From SPDF01 sp963812085 (lineage in GTDB: Bacteria > Gemmatimonadota > Gemmatimonadetes > Gemmatimonadales > GWC2-71-9), in NCBI GenBank assembly GCA_963812085.1, contig CAWETL010000005.1, forward strand, positions 272,068 to 336,067: a stretch of 64,000 nt of DNA. The letters run 5' to 3'. Below are positions 28,745-38,051 of the stretch, one piece after another (the first letter of the stretch is position 1; every line of letters begins with the position of its first letter). Below the pieces are notes generated by a model, which had not been told where the DNA came from, did no database searches, and was given only the letters and a program-made list of their open reading frames with translations. A program made the translations under genes and the position numbers.

Positions 28745-30300
28745 GCGGCCGGCTGGAGGTAGACGCGGAAGGTGGACCCGAGCCCCGGCTGGCTCTCGAC
28801 CTCGAGCCGCCCGTGGTGTTCCTCGACGATGCCGTAGCAGATCGAGAGGCCCAGGCCGGTGCCCCGGCCCTGCCCCTTGGTGGTGTAGAAGGGCTCGAAG
28901 ATCTTGGTCAGCTCGGCGCGGGGGATCCCCACGCCGGTGTCCTGCACCTCGATGACCACTTCCTCCCCGCGGTGCCCGCCCCGGCGGCTCCGGACCGTGA
29001 GGGTGCCGTTGCCCGCCTCCATCGCGTCGAGCGCGTTGAGCATGAGCGACATCAGCACCTGCACCAGTTGCTCCGCGTTGGCGAGCACCTCGGGCAGGCC
29101 CTCGGCCAGCTCGTGGTGCACCGCGAGCTTCTTGAACCGCTGGTGGTGCTTGAGCAGGAAGAAGGTCTCCTGGATGATCGCGTTGGCCCCCACCAGGCGC
29201 TTTTCCTTCCCCTTGGGACGGCTGAAGTCCAGCAGCCCGTCCACGATATGGGTGCAGCGCAGCACTTCCTTGTCGATGATGTCGATGTATTCCCGGAAGG
29301 CGGCCTGCGCCGGCGCGGCCACGTCGGACAGGCGGCCCTCGAGCGCCGCCGCACAGGCGCCGATCGTGGCGAGGGGGTTGTTGATTTCGTGCATCACGCC
29401 GGCGGCCAGCTGCCCCACGGCCGCCAGCTTCTCGTTCTGCATGATGCGCTGGTGGATCCGGTACCATTCCGTCACGTCTTCGCCGATGGTGATGACGTGG
29501 GAGATCTGGTCGCCGCCGAGGCGCATCGGGATCTTGCTGATCCGGTAGAAGCGGTCCCCCGCGGGGTCGTTGACCTCGATGTCCATCTGGGACATCTGCC
29601 CCGACTCGAAGATCTGGTCGAATTCGGCCTTGAGCTGCTCGGCCGACTGCCGGGTGAGGACCTCGAAGACCGGCCGCCCGACCACCTCGTCGCGGTGCAC
29701 GCCCTGGGTGCCGGTCTCCCGCTTGCGGTTCCAGATCTGGATGCGGTACTCCCGGTCCACCACGTAGAGCCCGACCGGGAGGCTGTCGATCACCATGCCC
29801 GTGAACCGCCGCTGCTCCTCGACCTGCCGCGCGCGGACCGCCACCTCGAAGGCCAGGTCCTCGGAGAGCTCGATCAGCGCGATGAAGGGGGCCAGCAGGT
29901 CCGCCACGATGCGGGCCGCGAGCTGGCCGGGCCCGAAGGCGATCTCCTCGATGTCGAGGAGCCCGATGGTGACGCCGTCGTAGGCCAGCGGGATGCGCAG
30001 TCCGGACGGCTCGGGAGGCAGGAGCGCATCGAGCGACGGCAGGGGGAAGGCGGGGACCGGCGGCGGCGGGGCGGCGAACGGCGTGAAGGCGGCGCCGCTC
30101 GGCTGCCGCACCCAGATGGTCACGGCCCGGGCCGGCGCCCCGGTCCGGAGCAGCTCCGCGACCTCGCCGATCGCGTCCTTCGAGCCGCTCCCGCTCAGGA
30201 GCCGCGCGACGGCACCGACCAGCGTGAGCGCCCCCGTCGGGTCCATCTGCACGTCCGTCACTGAAACCCCGTCCACGGAATCTCCCGGATCAGAGCGCAC
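28741..30300 (-). CDS. Soluble GAF/PAS-type histidine kinase (NtrB-like)
   Basis: About 500-519 residues without transmembrane helices. The N-terminal 150 residues resemble a GAF sensor. A PAS domain follows (MVIDSLPVGLYVVDREYRIQIWNRK), then HisKA with VMHEINNPLATIGA and HATPase with MLNALDAM, DTGVGIP and GRGTGLGLSI. This NtrB-like kinase class usually pairs with NtrC-type regulators, but here it is coupled by ATGA to an OmpR-type regulator. Start uncertain: GTG at 30300 or ATG at 30246. Confidence 0.9.
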   Translation of the reverse strand: MRSDPGDSVDGVSVTDVQMDPTGALTLVGAVARLLSGSGSKDAIGEVAELLRTGAPARAVTIWVRQPSGAAFTPFAAPPPPVPAFPLPSLDALLPPEPSGLRIPLAYDGVTIGLLDIEEIAFGPGQLAARIVADLLAPFIALIELSEDLAFEVAVRARQVEEQRRFTGMVIDSLPVGLYVVDREYRIQIWNRKRETGTQGVHRDEVVGRPVFEVLTRQSAEQLKAEFDQIFESGQMSQMDIEVNDPAGDRFYRISKIPMRLGGDQISHVITIGEDVTEWYRIHQRIMQNEKLAAVGQLAAGVMHEINNPLATIGACAAALEGRLSDVAAPAQAAFREYIDIIDKEVLRCTHIVDGLLDFSRPKGKEKRLVGANAIIQETFFLLKHHQRFKKLAVHHELAEGLPEVLANAEQLVQVLMSLMLNALDAMEAGNGTLTVRSRRGGHRGEEVVIEVQDTGVGIPRAELTKIFEPFYTTKGQGRGTGLGLSICYGIVEEHHGRLEVESQPGLGSTFRVYLQPAA

Positions 30301-30375
30301 CGGAGCCCGCCACCACGAGCCACCGACGTAATAGAACCGCGGACACCGGGTGGCGCCAATGCGCCATGCGCCCCC

Positions 30376-30702
30376 TCAGCGCCGCGGGCGGTCCGGCGCG
30401 CCGTTGAACACGACCGCCCACCCCGCCGGGCCCCGCTGCAGCACCAGGAGTTCCGTCCGCTCCCCCTCCTCGGCCGACGGCGGCGAGGTGACCACCCACG
30501 CCGACGCGACATCGTGCTCCTGGTGGATGTCGCTCCGGACCACCCGTGCCCACGGCTCGGACTTGTAGGTCCAGGCGGCGATCGCCGAGCGGATGGCCGC
30601 CTCCTCGGCGGGCACGCCTGCCGGGGGATGCGACTCGAGGCGGCAGGCGCAGACCAGCAGCGCGGACAACAGCCACGCCCGGCGGGGAGAGAGTGAACGC
30701 AT
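30376..30702 (-). CDS. Small lipoprotein, unknown function
   Basis: 108 residues. N-terminus MRSLSPRRAWLLSALLVCAC is a lipoprotein signal with lipobox LVCAC. The mature part has an SnoaL/NTF2-like look (EEAAIRSAIAAWTYKSE... GPAGWAVVFNGAP): a helix followed by strands typical of NTF2-like ketosteroid-isomerase folds. It follows the large glycosidase gene after 61 bp and may share its transcript. Confidence 0.7.
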   Translation of the reverse strand: MRSLSPRRAWLLSALLVCACRLESHPPAGVPAEEAAIRSAIAAWTYKSEPWARVVRSDIHQEHDVASAWVVTSPPSAEEGERTELLVLQRGPAGWAVVFNGAPDRPRR

Positions 30703-30763
30703 GGCGTCGAGGCTCACGGGATCGGGGATGCGAAAAGATACTGGGGGAGCGGCGGATTGCGCG

Positions 30764-33427
30764 TCAGGCGTTCCAGACCAGCGCATGCCGGCCGTCGGCC
30801 TCGAACGCCACTCGGCCCGGGGCGAGCTCGACGTCGTCGAGCGCCACCATGTGCACCGGCGGGGCGCCGCGAAGCTCGAACTCGACGTGAATGCGGGGGC
30901 CGTGAATCCGCTCGATCCGGGCCGCCACCTGGCCAAACCGCCGGCGGAGCCGCACCCCGAGGACCGTCCGGCCGACCCGGAGGCGCTCGAGTTCCATGAC
31001 CTCCCAGTCCGGTGGAAACCACGGGGCGAGGCGGACCGCCGCCTCCAGCGCGTTGGGCCGCACACCCCAGAGGCCCTCGACGGCAGCGGTCGCCAGCGTT
31101 CCCGCGGTGCGAGCATGATCGGCGCCGGCCTCCCGGGCGCCATGCCGGACCTGGAGCGCGGCCGATCGCCAGTGGGCAAGGCCGCTCGCGAACCGGCCGG
31201 CCCCGAACTCCGCCTGGCTCAAGAGCGCCGCAATCACCGCGGGCTCCGCCCGCGGCCCCGTGCCCGCTTCCCGCCCCGCGAGCCAGGCGTCCGCCTCCGC
31301 GGACTCGAGCAGTCCGAGGAGAATCGGCACCGCGACGGCGGCGTCTGCCTGCGGGTCGGCAGGGCGACCGGCGCCCGATGCATAGACGCCGCCCTCGAGC
31401 GCCCGACGGCGCGCCGCGCGGCGCGCCGTCCCCGCGAGGCCCGCGAGTTCTTCCGCCGTCTCCGGGTGGCCGAGCGCCTCGGCGAGCGGCTGCAACTCCT
31501 CGAGCGCCGCCACCCAGCAGGCCTCCTCCGCGAGCGCGGCGATCGAATCCTCGGCGGCCGGGCCGGCAGGCTGCGTGTCCACCCGGGTCGCGAGCGCGCG
31601 CTGCACCGCCGACCACCGGCGAGCGATCAGGTCGAGCTCGCCGGTCCAGGCCGCGTACCGGGCCACCAGCAGGAGGTAGAGCGGCGTGCCCGCGTCGCCG
31701 CCGAAGCGCGCCAGCCCGCTGGTGGTGCACTCCCCGAGGATGCGCCCGTCCACGTCCTGCGCCAGGGAGAGGAACTTGAGCGCGTCGCGCGGGGCCCCGC
31801 GGTCGCCGGCCGCGAGTTGCGCCATCGCGGTCCAGCAGGTGTCGGCGCCGAAATACCAGGCGGCGCCGGGCCGGCCGTCGCCGGCGCCGGGCGTGCTGGC
31901 GCCGTAGGCGGAGACGAGCGAGCGCCCGACCCCCGGCGTGCTCGCGAGGGCGCTGTCCATCCGGACCTTGGCCCACTCGAACGCCTCCACCAGCTCGGGC
32001 TCGGGGATCGCGAGCGAACTCGCATAGGCGGCCAGTTCGCGGGCGTGCTCCACGCGCTGGGCGCGGATGCCGGCGAATCCCCGCCGCTCGAGGAACTGGC
32101 GGGTCCGCTCCCCGTCCGCCTCGTCCGCGGCGCCGATGAACCGCACCCGGCAGGAGCCGACCGCCCGGACGGACATCCGTACGGCGGCCCCGTCGGCCGG
32201 CGCGGCCTCGAGCGTCCCCCCTTCGATGTCGATCACCACCCGGAAGGGATCGCCCGGCGCGCCGAGCGTCGCCTGCCGCCCGCCGGGCGCCACCGAGAGC
32301 GCGAGGTCGCCGAGGCAGCCCGCCGGATAGGGCCACGTTCGCCGAAGGTCGGCGGTCCATTCGAGGAGCAGGGCCCGCCCCTCACCGGCCTCGACCTGCC
32401 AATAGACCACCGGATACTCGAGCCCGATGGTCCACCGCTCGAGCACCGGCACCCCGCCCACCTCCGAACGACGATCGACCTGGTCCGGTGTGACGCGGAG
32501 CCGGGTCGACGCCGGAGCGGCGCCGGCCACCGTGATCGCCGCCTGCCCGAGCACGCGGAACGGATGGAGCCAGACTTCCCGCAGCCCGCCCCGCTCGGTG
32601 CCGGCGAGAAATCCCCGTCGCCCCGCGAGGGTCCAGGGATCGTCCGATTCGACCGGGAGTTCGAGCGCGAGCGCAGTGGGAGAGTCGGGCCACTCGCCGT
32701 CGAGGCCGACGGGAGGCGAGGCCGGGGTGAGGTCGGTGCGCCAGACGGTGCGGCCTGGCGCGGGCCAGAGCCGGGCACCGGCGGGGCGGTCCCGGTGCGG
32801 GATCCCCTGCCCCGCCAGCGCGTTGCCGAGGAGCGTGCGGAGTTGCGGCAGGCAGCTCCGGTCCGCGGCGTCGGGATGGATGCCGGCGCCGATGCAGAGG
32901 AGCCCGCCCTCGCCGACGGCGTATTCCCACGCCACCACGCGAGCCGGCTCGAGTACCAGGCCGCGCCGCGCGACCGCCACGACGCCCGCGTTCGCCGGCC
33001 GGCTCGCGACGTAGCAGGCCCAGTGGTAGGCCTCCCCCTCGACCGGCGCCCAGGTGCAGTTCCCCTGGTGCAGTCCCGTGAAGAGCGGGTGCGGCCCGAA
33101 GCCGGCGAGTCCCACGCGCGGCTCCGCGTCCGGCGGAGCCGCCCAGACGGCGTCCCGCCGTTCATCGGGTGCGACCGTCTCGAGCCCGAGGTCGACCGCG
33201 ATCGACGCCGCGTCGAGCGAGGCGAGGAGGCGCCCGCCGGCGCGCATCCACTCCAGGAGCCCCGGGGCGGTGGGACGGGTGTCGTGCAGCCAGAGCACGT
33301 CGGTCTCGAGCCACGCCACCGCGTCCAGCGTGTCGACGAGGGCGGCGCTCACGCCGGTGAGTGAATCGAGCAGCCCCTGCACGGCGTGGTGCGCGCCGGC
33401 AGGGGCCAGGACCACGACTCGCCTCAC
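30764..33427 (-). CDS. Large (alpha/alpha)6 glycosidase-like protein with N-terminal GATase-like domain
   Basis: 887 residues, no signal peptide. The first ~200 residues alternate strands and helices like a class I glutaminase-type or ThuA-like domain (RRVVVLAPAGAHHAVQGLL, DVLWLHDTRPTAPGLLEWMRAGGRLLASL). The C-terminal ~400 residues form a helical barrel resembling glycogen-debranching or GH15/GH63-type enzymes (WAKVRMDSAL, AAWYFGADTCWTAMAQLA, LGECTTSGLARFGGDAGTPLYLLLVA, GLWGVRPN). The WYFGADTCW and FGGDAGTP segments are likely active-site Asp positions. Substrate unknown. Cytoplasmic. Confidence 0.75.
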   Translation of the reverse strand: MRRVVVLAPAGAHHAVQGLLDSLTGVSAALVDTLDAVAWLETDVLWLHDTRPTAPGLLEWMRAGGRLLASLDAASIAVDLGLETVAPDERRDAVWAAPPDAEPRVGLAGFGPHPLFTGLHQGNCTWAPVEGEAYHWACYVASRPANAGVVAVARRGLVLEPARVVAWEYAVGEGGLLCIGAGIHPDAADRSCLPQLRTLLGNALAGQGIPHRDRPAGARLWPAPGRTVWRTDLTPASPPVGLDGEWPDSPTALALELPVESDDPWTLAGRRGFLAGTERGGLREVWLHPFRVLGQAAITVAGAAPASTRLRVTPDQVDRRSEVGGVPVLERWTIGLEYPVVYWQVEAGEGRALLLEWTADLRRTWPYPAGCLGDLALSVAPGGRQATLGAPGDPFRVVIDIEGGTLEAAPADGAAVRMSVRAVGSCRVRFIGAADEADGERTRQFLERRGFAGIRAQRVEHARELAAYASSLAIPEPELVEAFEWAKVRMDSALASTPGVGRSLVSAYGASTPGAGDGRPGAAWYFGADTCWTAMAQLAAGDRGAPRDALKFLSLAQDVDGRILGECTTSGLARFGGDAGTPLYLLLVARYAAWTGELDLIARRWSAVQRALATRVDTQPAGPAAEDSIAALAEEACWVAALEELQPLAEALGHPETAEELAGLAGTARRAARRRALEGGVYASGAGRPADPQADAAVAVPILLGLLESAEADAWLAGREAGTGPRAEPAVIAALLSQAEFGAGRFASGLAHWRSAALQVRHGAREAGADHARTAGTLATAAVEGLWGVRPNALEAAVRLAPWFPPDWEVMELERLRVGRTVLGVRLRRRFGQVAARIERIHGPRIHVEFELRGAPPVHMVALDDVELAPGRVAFEADGRHALVWNA

Positions 33428-33464
33428 CGGCCGCGCCCCGACGGCCGCGGCAGGAGGGTTCCGC

Positions 33465-33926
33465 TCAAGCGGCGGCCTTCACGTGCGCGAGCAGTTCCTC
33501 GGTGCTGCGCTTCTGGCCCGACACCGACTCGACGTGGGTCCAGCGCACGACGCCCTTCGCGTCGATCAGCACATATGCCCGGCGTGAATGGAACTTCTCC
33601 TCGTCCAGCGTCCCGTAGGCCCGGCAGACGGTGCGCTTGAAGTCGCTCAGCAGGTCCACCGTCAGCTTCTCCTTCGCCTTGAACGCCTTGAGGGTGGGCA
33701 CCGAATCCACCGAGATCGGCAGTACCACGGTGTTCGCGTCCTGGAACGCCACGAAGTCCTCGGAGAATTCGCAGAGCTCGGCGGTGCAGGTGCTCGTGAA
33801 GGCGAGGGGAAAGAAGGCGAGGAGCACCCGTTTTCCCCGGAGCGAGGTGAGGGTCACCGCGCTGCCGGAGGTGGACGGGAGCGTGAAATCGGGAGCGGCG
33901 GCGCCAACCGCCGGCAGATTCGACAT
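33465..33926 (-). CDS. Peroxiredoxin (AhpE/Bcp-like)
   Basis: 153 residues of the thioredoxin-fold AhpC/TSA family. The peroxidatic Cys lies in FFPLAFTSTCTAELCEF, with a second Cys three residues on and another in KRTVCRAYG that could resolve. It reduces peroxides using thiol donors. I choose the ATG at 33924-33926 because GGAG lies at the right distance; the ATG nine bases upstream sits directly on that ribosome site. Located near SOD, so both serve oxidative-stress defence. Confidence 0.9.
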   Translation of the reverse strand: MSNLPAVGAAAPDFTLPSTSGSAVTLTSLRGKRVLLAFFPLAFTSTCTAELCEFSEDFVAFQDANTVVLPISVDSVPTLKAFKAKEKLTVDLLSDFKRTVCRAYGTLDEEKFHSRRAYVLIDAKGVVRWTHVESVSGQKRSTEELLAHVKAAA

Positions 33927-34108
33927 GGATTGCATCTCCGTAGTGCCTGAACCCCTTGCGGCCTTCTCGGGTTGGTCCTCCGGGGCGGACAGTCAGCCGG
34001 CGGCGAATTCTCGAGCACCTACCTCAACCCTGACTGACGCCCCTTCGGACCAATCCCTTCGTCGGCCTCCGCTGGGACCGTGGCCCTCAGCCCTCAGTCC
34101 CGGCGTCG

Positions 34109-34714
34109 CTACTTCCCGTACCGCTTCGCGATCACGTCCCAGTTCACCACGTTCCACCAGGCGGCCATGTAGTCGGGCCGGCGGTTCTGGTACTTGAGGT
34201 AATAGGCGTGTTCCCACACGTCGCAGCCGAGGACCGGCGTGCGGCCGGCGGAGATCGGCGTGTCCTGGTTCGGGGTGCTCTCGATCGTCAGCTTGCCGGT
34301 GTGGTCCATCGAGAGCCAGGCCCAGCCGGAGCCGAAGCGGGTGGCGCCGGCCTTCGCGAACTGCTCCTTGAAGGTGGCAAAGCTGCCGAAGGCGCCGTCG
34401 ATGGCCTTGAGCAATGCGCCCGAGGGCTCCTTGGCGCCGCCGGGAGTCATCATCTCCCAGAAGATCGTGTGGTTGGCGTGGCCACCGCCGTTGTTCCGCA
34501 CCGCCATCCGGATCGCCTCGGGCACGGCCTCGAGATCGGCCAGGATGGCGTCGATCGACTTGGCCTGGAGGCCGGGATGGCCCTCGAGCGCGGCGTTGAG
34601 GTTGTTGACGTAGGCGGCGTGGTGCTTGCCATGGTGGATCCGCATCGTGGCCTCGTCGATGTGCGGTTCCAGGGCGGCGTAGTCGTAGGGAAGCGGGGGA
34701 AGCGTGAAGGACAT
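34109..34714 (-). CDS. sodA: Superoxide dismutase, Mn-type
   Basis: 201 residues. Metal ligands: H27 in MRIHHGKHH, His in GGGHANHTIFW, and Asp/His in LGCDVWEHAYYLKYQNRRPDY. The GGGHANH and FGSGWAWL...NQDTPI segments favour manganese over iron, but the distinction is statistical. Dismutates superoxide in the cytoplasm. AGGAG precedes the ATG at 34712-34714; the longer frame upstream is not SOD-like. Separated by a 182-bp gap from the peroxiredoxin. Confidence 0.95.
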   Translation of the reverse strand: MSFTLPPLPYDYAALEPHIDEATMRIHHGKHHAAYVNNLNAALEGHPGLQAKSIDAILADLEAVPEAIRMAVRNNGGGHANHTIFWEMMTPGGAKEPSGALLKAIDGAFGSFATFKEQFAKAGATRFGSGWAWLSMDHTGKLTIESTPNQDTPISAGRTPVLGCDVWEHAYYLKYQNRRPDYMAAWWNVVNWDVIAKRYGK

Positions 34715-34796
34715 GGGGGCACTCCTGGTAATGGCGAGCGAATCGATCGCAGAAACTGGCCGGAATATGAACGGCACAACGGGGAGGGTCAACGCG

Positions 34797-36020
34797 TCAG
34801 GGGCGTTCCGCCTCCGCGACGAGGGCGGCCATCAGCGCCGTGGCCGCCCCCGCCAGCAGGACGGTGTACACCACCTGCGCCCCGAGGAGCGGTGCGGTGA
34901 CCATGTAGCCCCCGACGGCGAGCAACACGGCCGACAGGCGGGCGGGGAGCCGCTCGTACAGCGCCGCCGCGCCGAGGAGCAGCCACGCCGCCGCGGATGC
35001 CGCCGGCGCGCTGAAGCACGCCGCGAAGGCGAGGCCGGCCACCGCGAGCGGCACGCGCCTGGTGGGCACGGCCCACCACGCGCTCACCACGCCGAGCGCC
35101 ACGGTCAGCGGCTGCCAATGCTCCATGCCGAGCGGCCAGCCGGGCCAGCCCATGCGGAGCAGGAGTGCGCCGGCCACCAGGGCGATGCCTCCGCCGGGGA
35201 GCAGGCCGTGCAGCGGCCAGAGCCCCAGGAAGAGCGCGCCGGAGACCGCCACCGCGGTAGAGAGGAAGAGTTCCGCCTGGGCGCTGAACGGCGCGTCGGG
35301 GAGTGCGACGAGGGCCTGGCCGTCGGGGCCGGCCACGGTGACGGCCAGCCACCACGCGCCCGCCAGGATCGGCACCGCGATCCAGAGCACCGGGACCGAT
35401 CCGGCGGTGCCGACGCGGCGGCCCCGGAGTTGTCCGACGATGGCCACGATGATGGCGCCGAGGAAGACGAGCGACAGGTACGGGCCGAAGAGCGCGGCGA
35501 GCAGGCCGGCCGCAAGGAACCACCCGGTCCGCCCGTCGGGCCCGAGGCCGGGACCATCGACCCGGGCGCGGGGCGGGGCGAGGCGGGCATCGAGCCACCG
35601 GACGGCCCGACCGAGCCCGACTCCCTTGACGATGACCCAGTTCAGCAGGACATAGGCGACCAGCGCCGCCGCGGCGAGCAGGATGAGCTGGATTCCGCCG
35701 GTCCGGATTGTCGGCCAGGCGGCGTAGCTCGCGGCGGCGGCCGACAGCAGGAGGGCCGCGATCGTGAGCCCGCGCGGCGCCAGCCGCCCGCGGGCGCGCC
35801 ACGCCGCCAGGAGCAAAAGCGCCGGTCCGAGCAGGAGCAAGGCCCCCGTGACCCAGACCGTCGGGTCGGAGCCGAGCGACGCCGGGATGAGCGGGGCGCT
35901 GGCGGCGCCGAGGGCGAACGCCGGAAGCCCCAGGGCCCCGCGGAGGCGGTCGGTGGGTGTGGGGAGGAGCAGCGCCGCGAGCGCGGTGAGCGCGAAGGCG
36001 AGCGGAAAGCTGAACGTCAC
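34797..36020 (-). CDS. Polytopic membrane protein, unknown (NuoN/Mrp-like motif)
   Basis: 407 residues with about 11-13 hydrophobic helices. It has a few features of proton-translocating NADH-dehydrogenase/Mrp subunits (WPLHGLLPGGGIALVAGALLLRMGWPGWP resembles the 'PLHxWLP' loop), but the charged lysines and glutamates expected in the channel are not obvious. It may be a reduced relative or an unrelated integral membrane protein. Lies between sodA and an M61 peptidase gene. Confidence 0.65.
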   Translation of the reverse strand: MTFSFPLAFALTALAALLLPTPTDRLRGALGLPAFALGAASAPLIPASLGSDPTVWVTGALLLLGPALLLLAAWRARGRLAPRGLTIAALLLSAAAASYAAWPTIRTGGIQLILLAAAALVAYVLLNWVIVKGVGLGRAVRWLDARLAPPRARVDGPGLGPDGRTGWFLAAGLLAALFGPYLSLVFLGAIIVAIVGQLRGRRVGTAGSVPVLWIAVPILAGAWWLAVTVAGPDGQALVALPDAPFSAQAELFLSTAVAVSGALFLGLWPLHGLLPGGGIALVAGALLLRMGWPGWPLGMEHWQPLTVALGVVSAWWAVPTRRVPLAVAGLAFAACFSAPAASAAAWLLLGAAALYERLPARLSAVLLAVGGYMVTAPLLGAQVVYTVLLAGAATALMAALVAEAERP

Positions 36021-36032
36021 GGTGCGCCCTCT

Positions 36033-36062
36033 CCCCCGGCGGACGAATCGCCCGCCGGAGGG
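36033..36062 (-). terminator. Hairpin downstream of the M61 peptidase gene
   Basis: Inverted repeat with 7 bp CCGGCGG/CCGCCGG (36036-36042 with 36052-36058) extended by CCC/GGG around a one-base bulge, 17 bp after the peptidase stop. No T-run, so an intrinsic terminator is only probable. Confidence 0.45.
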
Positions 36063-36078
36063 GGGAACTCCGCGGGTG

Positions 36079-37875
36079 TTACTGGTCGACCGAGCCGGTC
36101 ATGATCCCGTGCCGGATCCGGATGGCGGCCGGCGACGCGGCGGGATCGGTGGTCAGGTGGTAGGTGCTCAGCGTGACGAACCGCAGGGGCATCTGCAGGT
36201 TCACCGCCTGCCCGGCCCGCCGGACGGTCACCGGGATCATCGTCCCCTCGGCGGCCGACCCATACCTGGCGCGAAACTGCTCGGCCCAACTGCCCTGGGA
36301 GGCGTCGATGTCGCCGACGCGCACCAGTTGGTCGCCGGCGAGCCCGCCGGCGGTCGCGAACGCGCTGCCCGGCGTGACCGCCTGCACCGTTTCGGCGGTC
36401 GAATCGCCCTTGGTGGAGATCCCGACGCGCGCCACCCGCGTGCTGTCCAGCGTGGCGACCAGCCCGGCTCGCGCAAAGACGGCGGCATAGGGAAAGGTGT
36501 CGCGGCCGTCAATATAGCGCGCGTTGAAGTCGGTGAAAGTCTGGCCGCCGGCGGCGGCCGTCACGGCGTCCCACCAGTCCTTGGCGTTGAACCCCCGCCC
36601 CTTCAGGTAGGTGGAGCGATAGAGCCCGCGCATCACGTCGTCGAGCGAGCGGCGGTTGCCGCTGGCGGCGCGGATCTGGATGTCCAGCAGCATCCCGGCC
36701 AGCGAGCCCTTCGGGTAATAGATGTCGGCCGTGCCGTTGGTCGGCGAGATCCACGTGCTGAGCGAGGCGTCCTCCAGCGACACGACGGGGACGTCGGCCA
36801 CCTCCTGCATCTTGCCCGCGGTGAGCTCCAGGAACTGGGCCGAATCGATGACACCGGCGCGGACCAGCGCCAGGTCGGCATAGTAGTCGGTGATCCCCTC
36901 GCTCACCCAGAGCCACGGCGTCGGCATCCAGTGGTCGTAGGTGTAGGGCACCATGTCCGCCGGCCGGAGCCGCTTCACGTTCCAGAGGTGGAAGATCTCG
37001 TGTGCGGTCACGGACGGCAGGACCGGGTTGCCGATGAGCAGGGGCGTGTAGATGCCCACGTGGGAGTTCTGGTGCTCGAGGGCGCTCCCGCCGCCGTACC
37101 CGTCGCTGAAGATCATCATGGTGGAGTAGGTGGCGTACGGGGCGTCCTGGAAGACGGCGATCTCCACCGGCAGGAACTTTTCCAGGTCGCTCCAGAACTC
37201 GGAACGCTGGGAGCCGGCCAGTGCGCCGGCGGGGTAGCTCGCCACCCGGACCCACTTCCCCTCCACCTGGTTGCTGTCGAGGTCGTACTTGCCGATGAAG
37301 AACGGCATGTCCACCAGGTCGTGATAGTTCCCCGCCTTGTAGCTGCGCGGGGCGCCGTCCGGCGTCATGCCGGTCGTGACCCGCCAGTCGGGCTCCGTGT
37401 TCACGGTGACCCGGGCGGGAAAGTCGAGGCTCCGACCCTCGGGATAGAGGAAGACGTTGGTGCCGTTGACCAGCAGGAAATCGGACTGGCTCCACGCCAT
37501 CGCGTTGTCGAGCTGGTTGGCCTGGAAGTCGAACGTGATGGTCACCTCGCCCTTGCCGGCGGGCCGGATCCGCCAGGTGTCGGGATCGGTCTTGTCCCAC
37601 GGCAAGGCGGCCCCGCCCTGCGTCGGCGCGAAGTTGGAGACCCGGCGGGCGAAGTTCGACACCTCGTAGGCCCCGGGGGTCCACACCGGGAGCGAGAGCA
37701 GGACCGGCGCGGCGCCGTCCACCTGGAAGCGGGTGGTGACGGTCACGCTCTGGGCCTGGGCCGTGGCGCTGGTGAAGGTGAGCTGGTAGCGGAGGTCGGA
37801 CACCGGGGCGGACTGCTGGGCAGCGGCGCTGATCGGGAGCGCCAGGGCGGCCAGGACGGTCAGGAGGCGTGGCAT
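36079..37875 (-). CDS. M61-family glycyl aminopeptidase-like protein with PDZ domain, secreted
   Basis: 598 residues: signal peptide (PRLLTVLAALALPISAAAQQ), N-terminal beta-sandwich, zinc-peptidase motif HEIFH with third ligand in EGITDYYADL downstream, and a C-terminal PDZ domain (VQAVTPGSAFATAGGLAGDQLVRVGDID). The family cleaves N-terminal Gly/Ala peptides in the periplasm or outside. ATG 37873-37875 chosen because the signal peptide begins there. Confidence 0.9.
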   Translation of the reverse strand: MPRLLTVLAALALPISAAAQQSAPVSDLRYQLTFTSATAQAQSVTVTTRFQVDGAAPVLLSLPVWTPGAYEVSNFARRVSNFAPTQGGAALPWDKTDPDTWRIRPAGKGEVTITFDFQANQLDNAMAWSQSDFLLVNGTNVFLYPEGRSLDFPARVTVNTEPDWRVTTGMTPDGAPRSYKAGNYHDLVDMPFFIGKYDLDSNQVEGKWVRVASYPAGALAGSQRSEFWSDLEKFLPVEIAVFQDAPYATYSTMMIFSDGYGGGSALEHQNSHVGIYTPLLIGNPVLPSVTAHEIFHLWNVKRLRPADMVPYTYDHWMPTPWLWVSEGITDYYADLALVRAGVIDSAQFLELTAGKMQEVADVPVVSLEDASLSTWISPTNGTADIYYPKGSLAGMLLDIQIRAASGNRRSLDDVMRGLYRSTYLKGRGFNAKDWWDAVTAAAGGQTFTDFNARYIDGRDTFPYAAVFARAGLVATLDSTRVARVGISTKGDSTAETVQAVTPGSAFATAGGLAGDQLVRVGDIDASQGSWAEQFRARYGSAAEGTMIPVTVRRAGQAVNLQMPLRFVTLSTYHLTTDPAASPAAIRIRHGIMTGSVDQ

Positions 37876-37998
37876 GGGGTCCGGAAGCGAAGGGTGAAAA
37901 TCGGGGCGCGGCAGGACAACCGGCCGGCACGTCGCTACTGTACGGACCGGCGGGCCGCCAGGTGTCACGCGGAGTTGTCTCGAGCCGGGATACGACAC

Positions 37999-38024
37999 GA
38001 GCCCGGCGGTCATCCGCCGGGCTC
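37999..38024 (-). terminator. Perfect 11-bp hairpin after the HAF-repeat lipoprotein gene
   Basis: GAGCCCGGCGG-TCAT-CCGCCGGGCTC, 27 bp past the stop codon at 38052. Very stable stem-loop but without a following T-tract. Confidence 0.5.
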
Positions 38025-38051
38025 GCGTCAATCGAGTGCCTCGCCTGCGTT

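Noticed and set aside
34797..36020. NADH dehydrogenase subunit
   Set aside because: One short loop resembles NuoN/Mrp, but the conserved membrane Lys/Glu and other nuo genes are absent; left as unknown membrane protein.
37999..38024. Attachment site or IS end
   Set aside because: A single perfect hairpin just after a stop codon is better explained as a transcription stop; no direct repeats flank it.
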